DNA of 64,000 bases from Paracidovorax cattleyae. Lineage in GTDB: Bacteria; Pseudomonadota; Gammaproteobacteria; Burkholderiales; Burkholderiaceae_C. The position numbers were made by a program, and so were the translations under genes. The stretch spans positions 19,508 to 83,507 of the forward strand of contig NZ_FNJL01000020.1 in assembly GCF_900104515.1 (NCBI RefSeq), given 5' to 3'. The notes beneath the pieces are model-generated. The model was not told the DNA's origin. It did no database searches and saw only the letters and a program-made list of their open reading frames with translations. Positions 9,247-20,857 of the stretch are shown piece by piece. Position 1 is the stretch's first letter, and each line of letters opens with the position of its first letter.

Positions 9247-10182
9247 ATGGCGGACACCACGACACTGCTGCATACCACCGTCCTGCTGGACGAGGCGGTC
9301 GATGCCCTGCTGGGGGGCGCCGGCCCCTCGCCCGCCGGCGTCTGGATCGACGCGACCTTCGGCCGGGGAGGGCATTCGCGCAGGATATTGGAGAGGCTGG
9401 GGCCGCAGGGCCGCCTCGTGGCTTTCGACAAAGACCCCGAGGCGATCCAGGAAGCAGCGCGCATCACCGATGCGCGCTTTTCCATTCGGCACGAGGGTTT
9501 TCGCCATCTGGCCGACCTGCCCGAGCGCAGCGCGGCCGGCATCCTCATGGATCTGGGCGTGAGTTCGCCGCAGATCGACAGCCCCGCGCGCGGTTTCAGT
9601 TTCCGGTTCGACGGCCCCCTGGACATGCGCATGGACACCACGCGCGGCGAGAGCGTGGCCGACTGGCTGGCGACGGCCGACATGGGGCAGATTGCGGAGG
9701 TGATTCGTGAATACGGTGAAGAACGGTTTGCTGGCCCCATTGCAAAGGCGATTGTTGCTCGGCGCGCGGAGCGCGGCCCGCTGCGCACCACCTCCGAGCT
9801 GGCCCAGCTCGTGGCTGGCGCGGTCAAGACCCGCGAGGCCGGCCAGAACCCCGCGACCCGGACCTTTCAGGCTCTTCGGATTTTCATCAACGCAGAGCTT
9901 GAGGAGCTGCAGGCCGCGCTAGAGGCCAGCCTGCGCGTGCTCGCACCGGGCGGCAGGCTCGCGGTGATCAGCTTCCATTCGCTCGAAGACCGCATCGTCA
10001 AGCAGTTCATCGCGCAGCACTCCAGGGAGGTGTACGACCGCCGCGCGCCGTTCGCCACGCCGCAGCCGATGCGGCTGAAGGCGCTGGACCGCATCAAGCC
10101 GGATGCCGCCGAGGTGGAGTCCAACCCCCGCGCGCGCAGCGCCGTGATGCGCGTGGCCGAGCGCACGGAGGTGCCGGCATGA
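9247..10182 (+). CDS. rsmH: 16S rRNA m4C1402 methyltransferase RsmH (MraW)
   Basis: 311 residues. RsmH methylates N4 of C1402 in the ribosomal P site. The family N-terminus is present ([14 protein letters not shown]), with SAM-binding [22 protein letters not shown], and the C-terminal [12 protein letters not shown] signature. The start at 9247 is 5 bp after the mraZ stop. The stop overlaps the ftsL start by 4 bp (ATGA). Confidence 0.97.
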   Translation: MADTTTLLHTTVLLDEAVDALLGGAGPSPAGVWIDATFGRGGHSRRILERLGPQGRLVAFDKDPEAIQEAARITDARFSIRHEGFRHLADLPERSAAGILMDLGVSSPQIDSPARGFSFRFDGPLDMRMDTTRGESVADWLATADMGQIAEVIREYGEERFAGPIAKAIVARRAERGPLRTTSELAQLVAGAVKTREAGQNPATRTFQALRIFINAELEELQAALEASLRVLAPGGRLAVISFHSLEDRIVKQFIAQHSREVYDRRAPFATPQPMRLKALDRIKPDAAEVESNPRARSAVMRVAERTEVPA

Positions 10183-10517
10183 CGCGCCTGAGCCTGGTGT
10201 TGCTGGTGGGCGTGCTGGCCAGCGCGCTCTACCTCGTGCGCACGCAGTACGAGTCGCGCCTGCTGTTCACCGAACTGGACCGCGCCGTCAGCGAATCCCG
10301 CCGCCTGGAGACGGAGCACCAGCGGCTGCAGGTCGAAAAGCGCGCCCAGGCCACGCCGCTGCGGGTGGAGAAGCTCGCGCGCGACCGGCTGCAGATGCGC
10401 ACCGCCACGCCGGCGATCACCCAGTACGTGACGGACGACGGCACGCCCGTGCCGACCCCCACCGCACCGGCGGCGGGCGCCTCCGCCGCCACGGCGCCTG
10501 CGGGAGCTCGCCGATGA
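10179..10517 (+). CDS. ftsL: Cell division protein FtsL
   Basis: 112 residues with a single membrane helix at about 3-21, followed by a periplasmic coiled coil (about 25-70) and a Pro/Ala-rich tail. This is the shape of FtsL, which forms the FtsQLB complex that activates septal synthesis. It overlaps rsmH and ftsI by 4 bp on each side. The sequence is poorly conserved in this family, so the call rests on topology and position. Confidence 0.9.
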   Translation: MTRLSLVLLVGVLASALYLVRTQYESRLLFTELDRAVSESRRLETEHQRLQVEKRAQATPLRVEKLARDRLQMRTATPAITQYVTDDGTPVPTPTAPAAGASAATAPAGARR

Positions 10518-12259
10518 GCCGCAGCGTCCTCTACACCTCCAGCCCGCTGCTCGCGAGCAAGACGCCCGTCTGGCGCAGCAAGTTCATCGTCGCCATGGTG
10601 GCGCTGGGCTTCCTGGCGCTGGCCGGGCGCGCGGCGTACGTGCAGGTGTTCGGCAACGACTTCTTCCAGCGCCAGGGCGAAGTGCGCTTCGCACGCACGC
10701 TGGAACTGCCCGCCAACCGGGGCCGCATCCTGGACCGCAACGGACTGATCCTGGCCTCCAGCGTGCCGGCCGCCAGCATCTGGGCCATTCCCGAAGACGT
10801 GGAGCAGGACAACCCCGAGGTGCAGGCCAAGCTGCGCCAGCTGGCCAAACTGCTGGACATGCCGCTGTCTGCCCTGCAGGCCAGGCTGGCGGACGAGGAC
10901 AAGACCTTCGTCTGGATCAAGCGCCAGCTCGACTGGGACGTGGGCGTGCAGATCGCCGCCCTGGACATCAAGGGCATCTACCAGCGCAAGGAATACAAGC
11001 GCCAGTACCCCGAGGGCGAATCGGCCGCGCACGTGGTGGGCTTCACCAACGTGGAAGACCATGGCCAGGAAGGCGTGGAACTGGCGTTCGACAAGGACCT
11101 GGCCGGCAAGCCCGGCTCGCGCCGCGTCATCAAGGACCGCCTGGGCCGCGTCGTGGAAGGCGTGGGTGCCGAGGTGCCGCCCGTCGATGGCAAGGACATG
11201 CAACTGTCGATCGACAGCAAGGTGCAGTTCTTCGCCTATCAGAAGCTGCGCGACCAGGTGGCGCTGCACAAGGCCAAGGCGGGCAGCGTGGTGGTGATCG
11301 ACGCGCACACCGGCGAGCTGCTGGCGCTGGCCAACTACCCGAGCTACGTGCCCGACAAGCGCCAGAACCTGACCGGCGAGCAGCTGCGCAACCGCGCCAT
11401 CACCGACGTGTTCGAGCCCGGCTCGACCATGAAGCCGTTCACCATCGGCCTCGCGCTCGAGACCGGCCGCGTGCGGCCCGACACCATCGTCGACACCAAT
11501 CCCGGGCGCGTCACGATCACCGGCTCGACGATCTCGGACACCCACAACTACGGCGTGCTGACCGTGGAAGGCGTGATCCAGAAGTCCAGCAACGTGGGCA
11601 CGACCAAGATCGCCATGCAGATGCCGGCCAGGGAGATGTGGGAAACCTTTTCCGCCGCGGGATTCGGCCAGAAGCCGCAGATCCATTTCCCCGGCGTGGT
11701 GAGCGGCCGGCTGCGCCCCTACAAGACCTGGCGCCCGGTGGAGCAGGCCACCATGTCGTACGGCTACGGCCTCTCGGCCAGCCTGCTGCAGATGGCGCGC
11801 TCCTATACGGTGTTCGCCAACGGCGGCAAGATCATTCCCGCCACCATGCTCAAGACGAGCGAGCCCGCCGTGGGCGTGCCGGTGTTCTCCGAGCGCACCG
11901 CCTCGCAGATCCGCAAGATGCTGCAGATGGCGGCAGGCCCGGGGGGCACGGGCCAGCAGGCCCAGACCGTAGGCTATTCCGTGGGCGGCAAGTCCGGCAC
12001 GGCGCGCAAGCAGGTGGGCAAAAGCTATGCCTCCGGCAAGTACCGCGCCTGGTTCACCGGCATGGCACCCATCGACAAGCCGCGCATCATCGTCGCCGTG
12101 ATGATCGACGAGCCCAGCGCCGGCTCGTTCTACGGCGGCGCCGTGGCCGCGCCGGTGTTCAGCGAGGTGGTGCAGCAGACGCTGCGCATGATGGGCGTGG
12201 CGCCTGATATGGCCGTCAAGCCCCGGATCGTCTCCAATGGCGTGGAGGAGTCGCTATGA
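10514..12259 (+). CDS. ftsI: Septal peptidoglycan transpeptidase FtsI (PBP3)
   Basis: 581 residues. A membrane anchor at about 25-45 is followed by the class B PBP dimerisation region and the transpeptidase domain. The active-site motifs are complete: STMK (S304 nucleophile, K307), SSN (358-360) and KSGT (493-496). It cross-links septal peptidoglycan together with FtsW, encoded further down the cluster. It overlaps ftsL and murE by 4 bp each. Confidence 0.97.
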   Translation: MSRSVLYTSSPLLASKTPVWRSKFIVAMVALGFLALAGRAAYVQVFGNDFFQRQGEVRFARTLELPANRGRILDRNGLILASSVPAASIWAIPEDVEQDNPEVQAKLRQLAKLLDMPLSALQARLADEDKTFVWIKRQLDWDVGVQIAALDIKGIYQRKEYKRQYPEGESAAHVVGFTNVEDHGQEGVELAFDKDLAGKPGSRRVIKDRLGRVVEGVGAEVPPVDGKDMQLSIDSKVQFFAYQKLRDQVALHKAKAGSVVVIDAHTGELLALANYPSYVPDKRQNLTGEQLRNRAITDVFEPGSTMKPFTIGLALETGRVRPDTIVDTNPGRVTITGSTISDTHNYGVLTVEGVIQKSSNVGTTKIAMQMPAREMWETFSAAGFGQKPQIHFPGVVSGRLRPYKTWRPVEQATMSYGYGLSASLLQMARSYTVFANGGKIIPATMLKTSEPAVGVPVFSERTASQIRKMLQMAAGPGGTGQQAQTVGYSVGGKSGTARKQVGKSYASGKYRAWFTGMAPIDKPRIIVAVMIDEPSAGSFYGGAVAAPVFSEVVQQTLRMMGVAPDMAVKPRIVSNGVEESL

Positions 12260-13815
12260 CCGAGCCCGTGTCCCCCCCGGTGCACCCCGCGCCCCCGCTG
12301 CTCGGCTCCGTGCCGGAGGCGCTGGAGTGGCTGCGCGCCCATGCCCCGCACGGCGCGCTGCGCACGGACAGCCGCCAGGTCGAGCCCGGCGACATCTTCA
12401 TCGCCTGGCCCGGCGCGGCGACCGACGGACGCATGCACGTGGGCGAGGCGCTCGCGCGCGGCGCGGCGGCCTGCCTGGTGGAGCGCGAGGGCGTGGAGGC
12501 TTTCCGCTTCGGCGCCGAAGGCGTGGCGGCGCTGCGCGACCTCAAGGCCGCCACCGGCCTGCTGGCCGCCGACTGGTTCGGCATGCCCACGCACCGCCTG
12601 GACGTGGTGGCGGTGACCGGAACGAACGGCAAGACCAGCACCACCTGGTGGCTCGCCCACGCGCTCAACCTGCTCGCGGGCAGCGGTCTGGCCCCCCGTG
12701 GCGGCTGCGGCCTGATCGGCACCCTGGGCGTGGGCGTGCCGCCCTCGCTGGAGGGCACGGGCCTGACCACGCCCGATCCCGTGCGGCTGCAGCAGGCCTT
12801 CGCCGGCTTCGTGGCCAACGGGCTGGGCGCCTGCGCCATCGAGGCCTCGTCCATCGGGCTCGCGGAGCACCGCCTGGCGGGCATGCGCCTGCGCTTGGCC
12901 GTCTTCACCAATTTCACGCAGGACCACCTGGACTACCACGCAGGCATGGCGGCCTACTGGCAGGCCAAGAGCGCGCTCTTCGACTGGCCCGGACTGCAGG
13001 CCGCGGTCGTGAACATCGACGACCCCCGCGGCGGCGAACTGGCGGGCACGCTCGCGCAGCGCCCGATCGACCTGTGGACCACCTCGCTCACCGGCCCGGC
13101 CCGGCTGCAGGCCCGCGACATCACGTGGGGCGAGGGCGGCCTGCGCTTCACGGTGGCCGAAGGGGTGCAGGCCCACGTGCTGCAGACGCGCGTGATCGGC
13201 CACTACAACATCCACAACCTGCTCGCCGTGGTCGCTTCCCTGCGCGCGCTGGGCATTCCACTGGAACACGCCCTGTGGGCCTGCGCGCAGCTCGCGCCCG
13301 TGCCCGGCCGCATGGAACTCATCCACGAACCGGACCAGCCGCTGGTGGCCGTGGACTATGCCCACACGCCCGATGCGCTCGAGCAGGCCCTGCAGGCGCT
13401 GCGGCCCGTGGCGGAGCAGCGCGGCGGGCGGCTGTGGTGCGTCTTCGGCTGCGGCGGCAACCGCGACCGGGCCAAGCGGCCGCTCATGGGCCGCATCGCG
13501 CAGCAGCGCGCCGACGCGGTGATCGTGACCAGCGACAACCCGCGCAACGAGGCGCCGGGCGCCATCCTGCACGAGATCCTGCTGGGCACGGTGGCGGGCA
13601 CCACGGTGCAGGCCGAGCCCGAACGCGATGCGGCCATCGCTCGCGCCGTCGCCGAAGCGGACGTGCGCGACGTGGTGCTCATCGCCGGCAAGGGCCACGA
13701 GGACTACCAGGAGACAGCGGGCGTGCGCCGGCCCTTCTCGGATGCCGCCCATGCCCGCGCTGCGCTGGCGCAGCGCGGGTCGGCGGCCGGCAGCGATACG
13801 GGAGGCGCGGCATGA
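12256..13815 (+). CDS. murE: UDP-MurNAc-L-Ala-D-Glu:meso-DAP ligase MurE
   Basis: 519 residues. It adds the third peptide residue to the UDP-MurNAc precursor. The P-loop GTNGKTST has its lysine at K126. The motif DNPR in TSDNPRNE marks specificity for meso-diaminopimelate rather than lysine. It overlaps ftsI by 4 bp and murF by 4 bp. Confidence 0.97.
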   Translation: MTEPVSPPVHPAPPLLGSVPEALEWLRAHAPHGALRTDSRQVEPGDIFIAWPGAATDGRMHVGEALARGAAACLVEREGVEAFRFGAEGVAALRDLKAATGLLAADWFGMPTHRLDVVAVTGTNGKTSTTWWLAHALNLLAGSGLAPRGGCGLIGTLGVGVPPSLEGTGLTTPDPVRLQQAFAGFVANGLGACAIEASSIGLAEHRLAGMRLRLAVFTNFTQDHLDYHAGMAAYWQAKSALFDWPGLQAAVVNIDDPRGGELAGTLAQRPIDLWTTSLTGPARLQARDITWGEGGLRFTVAEGVQAHVLQTRVIGHYNIHNLLAVVASLRALGIPLEHALWACAQLAPVPGRMELIHEPDQPLVAVDYAHTPDALEQALQALRPVAEQRGGRLWCVFGCGGNRDRAKRPLMGRIAQQRADAVIVTSDNPRNEAPGAILHEILLGTVAGTTVQAEPERDAAIARAVAEADVRDVVLIAGKGHEDYQETAGVRRPFSDAAHARAALAQRGSAAGSDTGGAA

Positions 13816-15314
13816 CCGGCACTCCCATGCTCACGCTGCAGCAGGCGCACGCGCTCGTGCAGGCCCGCATTCCGCAGGCACGCCTGGTGGGCGGGCCCGA
13901 CACGCCGATCGTGCGCGTGCACACCGACACGCGCACGCTGCAGCCGGGCGACCTGTTCGTGGCGCTGCGGGGCGAGCGCTTCGACGCCAATGAATTCCTC
14001 GCGCAGGCGCGTGCGGGCGGCGCGGCGGCGGCCCTGGCCCATCCGGGTCGGCTGGAGACCGCCGGCCTGCCCGGCATCGAGGTGCCGGACACCCTGGCCG
14101 CCCTGGGCGCGCTGGCGGCGGGCTGGCGTGCGCGCCTCGACCTGCCCCTGATCGGCGTCACCGGAAGCAATGGCAAGACCACCGTCACGCAGATGACTGC
14201 GGCGGTGCTGCGCGCCTGGAAGGGCGGCGCCGCATTTGCAACGCAAGGCAACTTCAACAACGACATCGGCGTGCCGCTCATGCTGCTGCGCCTGCGCGCC
14301 GGGCACGAGGCCGCGGTGATCGAGCTCGGCATGAACCACCCGGGCGAGATCGCGGTGCTTGCCGGCATCGCGCAGCCCACGGTCGCGCTGGTCAACAACG
14401 CCCAGCGCGAGCACCTCGAATTCATGCACACGGTGCAGGCGGTGGCGGAGGAGAACGGCTCGGTGATCTCCGCGCTCCAGGCCGGCGGCGTGGCGGTATT
14501 CCCGGGGGACGATGCCTACGCGCCCCTCTGGCGCGGCCTGGCCGGCGCGCGCCGCTGCCTCGCGTTCGGCATGGAGCCCGGCTCCACGGCGGACGTGCGC
14601 TGCACCCGTGCGCAGTGGGATTCCGGCGCCTGGAACATACACATCGACACGCCGCAGGGCGGATTCGATGGCACCGTGCGCATCGCAGGGCGCCACAACG
14701 TGGCCAACGCACTGGCCGCCACGGCCTGCGCGCTGGCCGCCGGAGCTCCGCTCGACGCCATCGCGCGCGGCCTCGCGGCCTTCGAGCCGGTGAAGGGCCG
14801 TTCGCGCGCCTTCACGGCCGCGGTGCCGCAGCCGGGCGGCGGCACCCGCCGGATCACGGCCGTGGACGACACCTACAACGCCAACCCCGATTCCATGCAT
14901 GCGGCCATCGACGTGCTGGGCGAACTGCCCGGCCCGCGGTTGCTGGTGATGGGCGACATGGGCGAGGTCGGCGACCAGGGGCCGCAGTTCCATGCGGAAG
15001 CGGGATCGCATGCGCGCGACCGCGGCATCGAGCGGCTGTTCGCGCTGGGAGCGCTCGGCATTCACGCCGTGCAGGCCTTCGGGCCGCAGGCACGGCATTT
15101 CGACGACATGGCATCGCTGCTCGCGGCGGTGCGGGACGCCGCGCCCTCGACGGGCAGCGTGCTGGTGAAGGGATCGCGGTTCATGAAGATGGAACAGGTG
15201 GTGCAGGCGCTGGAGGCGCCGGATGCGGTGTCGCAGATCCACCCCGGAGGCAGCGGCCATGGCGCTGCAGCATGTGCACGTACCACCGCGCAAGGGGGTG
15301 TCGCATGCTCCTGA
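13812..15314 (+). CDS. murF: UDP-MurNAc-tripeptide:D-Ala-D-Ala ligase MurF
   Basis: 500 residues from the ATG at 13812, which overlaps the murE stop (ATGA). The Mur-ligase P-loop GSNGKTTV has K122; NPDSMHAAI and the Rossmann-like C-terminal domain follow. MurF completes the pentapeptide. The last 20 or so residues are Gly/Ala-rich and overlap the mraY start by 10 bp. Confidence 0.96.
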   Translation: MTGTPMLTLQQAHALVQARIPQARLVGGPDTPIVRVHTDTRTLQPGDLFVALRGERFDANEFLAQARAGGAAAALAHPGRLETAGLPGIEVPDTLAALGALAAGWRARLDLPLIGVTGSNGKTTVTQMTAAVLRAWKGGAAFATQGNFNNDIGVPLMLLRLRAGHEAAVIELGMNHPGEIAVLAGIAQPTVALVNNAQREHLEFMHTVQAVAEENGSVISALQAGGVAVFPGDDAYAPLWRGLAGARRCLAFGMEPGSTADVRCTRAQWDSGAWNIHIDTPQGGFDGTVRIAGRHNVANALAATACALAAGAPLDAIARGLAAFEPVKGRSRAFTAAVPQPGGGTRRITAVDDTYNANPDSMHAAIDVLGELPGPRLLVMGDMGEVGDQGPQFHAEAGSHARDRGIERLFALGALGIHAVQAFGPQARHFDDMASLLAAVRDAAPSTGSVLVKGSRFMKMEQVVQALEAPDAVSQIHPGGSGHGAAACARTTAQGGVACS

Positions 15315-16483
15315 TGCTGTCCCAGTGGCTGCAGGGCCTGTCGCCCGAATTCGGTTTCTTCCGGGTCTTCCAGTACCTCACCTTCCGCGCGGTGATGGCG
15401 GCCATGACGGCGCTGCTCATCGGGCTCCTGGCGGGGCCGAAGGTGATCCGCATGCTCACCGCGCTCAAGATCGGCCAGCCGATCCGCGGCTACGCGATGG
15501 AATCGCACCTGTCCAAGAGCGGCACGCCCACCATGGGCGGCGTGCTCATCCTGGGAGCCATCGCCATCTCCACTTTGCTGTGGTTCGATCTGTCCAACCG
15601 CTTCGTCTGGGTGGTGCTGGCCGTCACCCTGGGCTTCGGCGCCATCGGCTGGGTGGACGACTGGCGCAAGGTCGTGCGCAAGGACCCGGAGGGCATGCGC
15701 TCGCGCGAGAAGTATTTCTGGCAGTCCGTCATCGGCATCGTGGCCGCGCTCTACCTGGTGTTCTGCATTTCCGAGAACTCCAATGCGCGCGTGTTCGAAC
15801 TCTTCATCACCTGGATCCAGTCGGGCTTCTCGATGGACCTGCCGCCCCAGGCGGGCCTGCTCGTGCCGTTCTTCAAGGAAGTGAGCTACCCGCTGGGCGT
15901 GCTGGGCTTCGTGATCCTGACCTACCTCGTCATCGTGGGCTCCAGCAACGCGGTCAACCTGACCGACGGGCTGGACGGCCTGGCCATCATGCCGGTGGTC
16001 ATGGTGGGCGCCTCCCTGGGGGTGTTCGCCTACGTCACGGGCAGCGCGGTGTATTCCAAGTACCTGCTCTTTCCCAACATCGCCGGTGCGGGCGAACTGC
16101 TGATCTTCTGCTCGGCCATGGCCGGCGCGGGGCTGGCCTTCCTCTGGTTCAACACCCATCCGGCGCAGGTCTTCATGGGCGACGTGGGCGCGCTCGCGCT
16201 GGGCGGCGCCCTGGGCACCATCGCCGTGATCGTGCGCCAGGAAATCGTGCTCGCCATCATGGGCGGTATCTTCGTGGTCGAGGCCCTCTCGGTGATGCTG
16301 CAGGTCACCTGGTTCAAGTACACGAAGCGGCGCCATGGCGAGGGCCGGCGCCTGCTCAAGATGGCGCCGCTGCACCACCACTTCGAGAAGAGCGGCTGGA
16401 AGGAGACGCAGGTCGTCGTGCGCTTCTGGATCATCACCATGCTGCTGTGCCTGATCGGCCTCACCACGCTCAAGCTGCGATGA
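15305..16483 (+). CDS. mraY: Phospho-MurNAc-pentapeptide transferase MraY
   Basis: 392 residues with about ten membrane helices. MraY makes lipid I by moving phospho-MurNAc-pentapeptide to undecaprenyl phosphate. The metal-binding WVDDWRK and the cytoplasmic [10 protein letters not shown] motif are present, as is the late [13 protein letters not shown] signature. It overlaps murF by 10 bp and murD by 4 bp. Confidence 0.97.
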   Translation: MLLMLSQWLQGLSPEFGFFRVFQYLTFRAVMAAMTALLIGLLAGPKVIRMLTALKIGQPIRGYAMESHLSKSGTPTMGGVLILGAIAISTLLWFDLSNRFVWVVLAVTLGFGAIGWVDDWRKVVRKDPEGMRSREKYFWQSVIGIVAALYLVFCISENSNARVFELFITWIQSGFSMDLPPQAGLLVPFFKEVSYPLGVLGFVILTYLVIVGSSNAVNLTDGLDGLAIMPVVMVGASLGVFAYVTGSAVYSKYLLFPNIAGAGELLIFCSAMAGAGLAFLWFNTHPAQVFMGDVGALALGGALGTIAVIVRQEIVLAIMGGIFVVEALSVMLQVTWFKYTKRRHGEGRRLLKMAPLHHHFEKSGWKETQVVVRFWIITMLLCLIGLTTLKLR

Positions 16484-18510
16484 ATCCGACCGATCGCGAC
16501 CTCCATCCCGCCGCCGGCGCCCCCCTGGGCGCCGAAGCCGCGCCATGGCCCCGTCCCGCCGCCGTGGCGGAGGAGGCGCCTGCGCCAGCCGAAAGCCTGG
16601 CAGCCGACGGCCCTGCAGCCGGGAACGCGGCAGCTGAAAGCCCGGCCGGGGACTGCGCGCCAGCGCACGCCACCGAAGCCGCCGGCACCGCCGACGCGCC
16701 GTTGGCCGTGGAGGCCGGAGGCGGCCCGGAGCCGGTGGCAGAGACCGCTGCGCAACCGGCGGCGCTGGCGGACGGATTCGACATGACCGCGCCGCGCGTT
16801 TCCGCCGCGCAGGCGGCCGCGGAGTTCGTGGCCCGCATCTTCGCGGATGTCCAGCCCGAGGCATCCCCTGCAGCCGATGCCGCCGACGTGGGCGAGGCGC
16901 CCGGGGATGACGCTGCCGGGGCGACGGACGCTCCCGCGGACGGTGTCGAGCCCGCCGAACCCCTCGGCCGTCCGGCGGACACGCTGCGCCCGCTGGCGGG
17001 CCGCCGCATCCTCATCCTGGGCCTGGGCGCCTCGGGGCTGGCCATGGCACGCTGGTGCGTGCGCTGCGGCGCCGAGGACGTGACCGTGGCCGATACCCGC
17101 GAGGCTCCGCCGCAGTTGGCGGTGCTGCGATCCGAGCTGCCCGATGTGCGCTTCGTCGCGGGCGCGTTCGACGCGGCGCTGGTGCAGGGCCACGGCCTGC
17201 ATGCCGTCTATCGGTCGCCGGGCCTGGCGCCCGATACCGTGGCCCCGGTGTTCGTCGCGGCCAGCGCCGACGGCATCGCCACCGGAGGCGAGCTCGGCCT
17301 TTTCGCCATGGCGCTGGCTGCGCTCAAGGCCTCCCATGGCTACGCGCCCGCGGTGCTGGCCATCACCGGCACCAACGGCAAGACCACGGTGACCTCGCTC
17401 ACCGGCCTGCTCGTCGAATGCGCGGGCCTTTCGGTGGCCGTGGCCGGCAACATCGGCCCGACGCTGCTCGACACCCTGGGTCGCCACCTGGATGCCGACA
17501 CCCTGCCCCAGGCCTGGGTGCTGGAGCTGTCCAGCTTCCAGCTCGATGGCGCAGCCGGTTTCGAGCCCACCGCGGCGACCGTGCTCAACGTGACCCAGGA
17601 CCACCTCGACTGGCACGGAGACATGCAAGCCTATGCGCGCGCCAAGGCCCGGATCTTCGGCGAATCCGGCCTCATGGTGCTGAACCGCGAGGACGCCGCC
17701 GTGATGGGCATGCTGCCGCCGCCCGTGCGCGTGAAGCTGCAGAAGCCGCAGTTGCGCGCCCATGTGACCTTCGGGGCGGACATGCCCCAGCGGCCGGGCG
17801 ATTTCGGCATCGAGACCGTCAACGGCATGGCCTGGCTGGTCCGCGCGCAGGAGTCCGACGAGACGGCCAGGCGCACGCGCAGCCACGCCGAGGAAGATCT
17901 GCATATCCAGCGGCTCATGCCGGCCGACGCGCTGCGCATCCGCGGCCGCCACAATGCCGTGAACGCGCTGGCCGCGCTGGCGCTTGCGCATGCGGCCGGC
18001 TGCGCGTTCGCGCCCATGCTCTATGCCCTGCGCGAATACCGCGGCGAGCCGCACCGCGTGGAGCCCGTGGGCCGGGTGAACGACGTGGAGTACTTCGACG
18101 ACAGCAAGGGCACCAACGTGGGCGCCACGGTGGCCGCGCTGGGCGGCCTGGGTGCCGACCGCCGCGTCGTGGTGATCCTGGGCGGCGACGGCAAGGGCCA
18201 GGACTTCTCTCCGCTGGCCATGCCGGTGTCGCGCTACGTGCGCGCCGCGGTGCTCATCGGTCGCGACGGTCCGCAGATCCGCGCCGCCCTGCGGGATGCG
18301 GGCGTGCCGCTGGTCGATGCGCCCACGCTGCCGGAGGCCGTGCGCCTGGCCGCGCAGCGGGCCCATGCGGGCGATGCGGTGCTGATGTCGCCCGCCTGTG
18401 CGAGCTTCGACATGTTCCGCAACTACGAACACCGCGCCGACGTGTTCCGCGAGGCCGTGCAGGCGCTCGCGGACGAGGCCGGGCAGGCGCTGGAAGGGGG
18501 GCTGGCATGA
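16480..18510 (+). CDS. murD: UDP-MurNAc-L-Ala:D-Glu ligase MurD with long N-terminal extension
   Basis: 676 residues; normal MurD is about 440-500. The first 165 or so residues are a low-complexity Ala/Pro/Glu-rich segment with no recognisable domain. The canonical protein then begins ([17 protein letters not shown], about residue 173). The P-loop GTNGKTTV has K301, and DDSKGTN and the substrate region follow. The ATG at 16480 overlaps the mraY stop exactly as in the rest of the operon and the frame stays open, so the extension is probably translated. A later start is possible, for example the ATG before [10 protein letters not shown] charged insertion near residues 450-475 (around [16 protein letters not shown]) is also unusual. 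Confidence 0.93.
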   Translation: MNPTDRDLHPAAGAPLGAEAAPWPRPAAVAEEAPAPAESLAADGPAAGNAAAESPAGDCAPAHATEAAGTADAPLAVEAGGGPEPVAETAAQPAALADGFDMTAPRVSAAQAAAEFVARIFADVQPEASPAADAADVGEAPGDDAAGATDAPADGVEPAEPLGRPADTLRPLAGRRILILGLGASGLAMARWCVRCGAEDVTVADTREAPPQLAVLRSELPDVRFVAGAFDAALVQGHGLHAVYRSPGLAPDTVAPVFVAASADGIATGGELGLFAMALAALKASHGYAPAVLAITGTNGKTTVTSLTGLLVECAGLSVAVAGNIGPTLLDTLGRHLDADTLPQAWVLELSSFQLDGAAGFEPTAATVLNVTQDHLDWHGDMQAYARAKARIFGESGLMVLNREDAAVMGMLPPPVRVKLQKPQLRAHVTFGADMPQRPGDFGIETVNGMAWLVRAQESDETARRTRSHAEEDLHIQRLMPADALRIRGRHNAVNALAALALAHAAGCAFAPMLYALREYRGEPHRVEPVGRVNDVEYFDDSKGTNVGATVAALGGLGADRRVVVILGGDGKGQDFSPLAMPVSRYVRAAVLIGRDGPQIRAALRDAGVPLVDAPTLPEAVRLAAQRAHAGDAVLMSPACASFDMFRNYEHRADVFREAVQALADEAGQALEGGLA

Positions 18511-19790
18511 GCGCGGGCGCTGCTGCAACCTCCCCGCAGGGCCTGCGCCAGCGGATGGCCGGCTGGTTTGGCCGCGGCGCCGCGCCCGCGGCCGACGTGC
18601 TGCCCGTGCGCGTCGGCGGCACCGAGTACCGCCAGACCACGACCACCCCGGCGCGCGTGCTCGGGTTCGACCAGGCCCTGCTCTGGGTGGTGGTCGCGCT
18701 GCTGGCCTGGGGGCTGGTCATGGTCTATTCGGCCTCCATCGCCATGCCCGACAACCCGCGCTTCGGCAAGATCGCGCCCACCCATTTCCTCATGCGCCAC
18801 ATCTTCGCGCTGGGGATGGGTTTCGTGGCGGCGCTGCTCGCCTTCCAGGTGCCCATGTCCGTATGGGAGCGCGTCGCGCCCTGGCTGTTCGTGCTCTCCA
18901 TCGTCCTGCTGATGGCGGTGCTGGTGCCGCACGTGGGCACGGTGGTCAACGGCGCGCGGCGCTGGCTGTCATTGGGCATCATGAACTTCCAGCCCTCGGA
19001 GCTCGCGAAGTTCGCGGTGCTGATCTACGCGGCCGACTACATGGTGCGCAAGATGGAAGTGAAGGAGCGCTTCTTCCGCGCCGTGCTGCCCATGGGCGTG
19101 GCGGTGGCGGTCGTGGGCGTGCTGCTGCTGGCCGAGCCCGACATGGGCGCCTTCATGGTGATCGCCATCATCGCCATGGGTATCCTGTTCCTGGGCGGCG
19201 TCAACGCCCGCATGTTCTTCCTCATCGCCGCCGTGCTGGTGCTGGCCTTCGCCATCATGGTCATGGGCAGCCCCTGGCGGCGCGAGCGGATCTTCGCCTA
19301 CCTCGACCCCTTCAGCGAAGCGCACGCGCTCGGCAAGGGCTACCAGCTGTCGCACTCGCTCATCGCCATCGGCCGCGGCGAGATCTTCGGCGTCGGGCTG
19401 GGCGGCAGCGTGGAAAAGCTGCACTGGCTGCCCGAGGCCCACACCGACTTCCTGCTCGCCGTGATCGGCGAGGAATTCGGCCTCGTCGGCGTGCTGGTCG
19501 TGATCGCGCTGTTCTTCTGGATGACGCGCCGCATCATGCACATCGGCCGCCAGGCCATCGCGCTCGACCGTGTCTTCGCCGGTCTCGTCGCGCAGGGCGT
19601 GGCGATCTGGATGGGCTTCCAGGCCTTCATCAACATGGGCGTGAACCTCGGCGCCCTGCCCACCAAGGGCCTGACCCTGCCGCTCATGAGCTTCGGCGGC
19701 TCGGCCATCCTCATGAACCTCGTCGCGATCGCGGTGGTGCTGCGGGTGGACTATGAAAACAAGCATCTCATGCGCGGAGGCCGCGTATGA
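18507..19790 (+). CDS. ftsW: Septal peptidoglycan polymerase FtsW (SEDS family)
   Basis: 427 residues with ten or so membrane helices after a cytoplasmic N-terminal arm of about 55 residues. The SEDS signatures ARRWLSLG...[17 protein letters not shown] and [10 protein letters not shown] are present. FtsW polymerises septal glycan with FtsI. It overlaps murD and murG by 4 bp. A second SEDS gene, rodA, lies at 47628. Confidence 0.96.
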   Translation: MSAGAAATSPQGLRQRMAGWFGRGAAPAADVLPVRVGGTEYRQTTTTPARVLGFDQALLWVVVALLAWGLVMVYSASIAMPDNPRFGKIAPTHFLMRHIFALGMGFVAALLAFQVPMSVWERVAPWLFVLSIVLLMAVLVPHVGTVVNGARRWLSLGIMNFQPSELAKFAVLIYAADYMVRKMEVKERFFRAVLPMGVAVAVVGVLLLAEPDMGAFMVIAIIAMGILFLGGVNARMFFLIAAVLVLAFAIMVMGSPWRRERIFAYLDPFSEAHALGKGYQLSHSLIAIGRGEIFGVGLGGSVEKLHWLPEAHTDFLLAVIGEEFGLVGVLVVIALFFWMTRRIMHIGRQAIALDRVFAGLVAQGVAIWMGFQAFINMGVNLGALPTKGLTLPLMSFGGSAILMNLVAIAVVLRVDYENKHLMRGGRV

Positions 19791-20857
19791 GCACCGCTCC
19801 CAGGACCGCCCTCGTCATGGCCGGCGGCACCGGCGGCCACATCTTCCCCGGCCTGGCCGTGGCGGAAGAACTGCGCGCGCGCGGCTGGACCGTGCACTGG
19901 CTGGGCACGCCCGGCAGCATGGAGTCGCGCATCGTGCCCCCGCAGGGCTTCGCCTTCGAGCCGATCGACTTCTCCGGCGTGCGCGGCAAGGGACTGGCCA
20001 CGCTGGCGCTGCTGCCCCTGCGCCTGCTGCGCGCGTTCTGGCAGGCACTCGCCGTGGTGCGGCGCGTCCGGCCCGACGTGGTCGTGGGGCTGGGCGGCTA
20101 CGTCACCTTCCCGGGCGGCATGATGGCGGTGCTCTGCGGCAAGCCGCTCGTGGTGCATGAACAGAACTCGGTGGCCGGCCTGGTCAACAAGGTGCTGGCC
20201 GGCGTGGCCGACCGGGTCTTCACCGCCTTCCCCGACGCGCTGCGCAAGGGCGCCTGGGTGGGCAACCCGCTGCGCACCGCCTTCACGCGGCAGGCCGAGC
20301 CGCAGGCGCGCTTCGCGGTCCGCAGCGGCCCGCTGCGCCTGCTGGTGGTGGGCGGCAGCCTGGGCGCGAAGGCGCTCAACGACATCGTGCCCCAGGCCCT
20401 GGCCCTCATTCCCCCGGAACGGCGCCCGGTGGTCACCCACCAGAGCGGCGCCGCCCAGATCGATGCGCTGCGCGCGAACTACGCCGCCGCGGGCGTCGAG
20501 GCCGCGCTCACCCCCTTCATCGACGACACCGCCACCGCGTTCGCCGAGGCCGACCTCGTCGTCTGCCGCGCGGGCGCGAGCACGGTGACCGAGATCGCCG
20601 CCGTGGGCGCGGCGGCCGTCTTCGTGCCCTTCCCGCACGCGGTGGACGACCACCAGACGGCCAACGCCCGCTTCCTCGCCGACGCCGGCGGCGGCTGGCT
20701 CGTGCAGCAGCGCGACCTCTCCGCCGAGGCGCTGGCGCAATTGCTACAAAATACGGAGCGCGAAGTGCTGTTGGAGCGCGCGCTGAAAGCCAAGACGATG
20801 CAGAAGATCCACGCCACCCGCGAGGTGGCGAACGCGTGCGAGGAGTTGACCGCATGA
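19787..20857 (+). CDS. murG: UDP-GlcNAc transferase MurG
   Basis: 356 residues. MurG turns lipid I into lipid II at the inner face of the membrane. The N-terminal [10 protein letters not shown] loop, [12 protein letters not shown] and the C-terminal sugar-nucleotide site ([20 protein letters not shown]) are present. It overlaps ftsW and murC by 4 bp. Confidence 0.97.
   Translation: MSTAPRTALVMAGGTGGHIFPGLAVAEELRARGWTVHWLGTPGSMESRIVPPQGFAFEPIDFSGVRGKGLATLALLPLRLLRAFWQALAVVRRVRPDVVVGLGGYVTFPGGMMAVLCGKPLVVHEQNSVAGLVNKVLAGVADRVFTAFPDALRKGAWVGNPLRTAFTRQAEPQARFAVRSGPLRLLVVGGSLGAKALNDIVPQALALIPPERRPVVTHQSGAAQIDALRANYAAAGVEAALTPFIDDTATAFAEADLVVCRAGASTVTEIAAVGAAAVFVPFPHAVDDHQTANARFLADAGGGWLVQQRDLSAEALAQLLQNTEREVLLERALKAKTMQKIHATREVANACEELTA

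Noticed and set aside
12237..13811. Open plus-strand frame joined in phase to murF, and similar long frames over murE, mraY and ftsW
   Set aside because: The part before the real start is Arg/Gly-rich nonsense lying over the true gene in another frame. The Mur and SEDS motifs occur only in the called frames.
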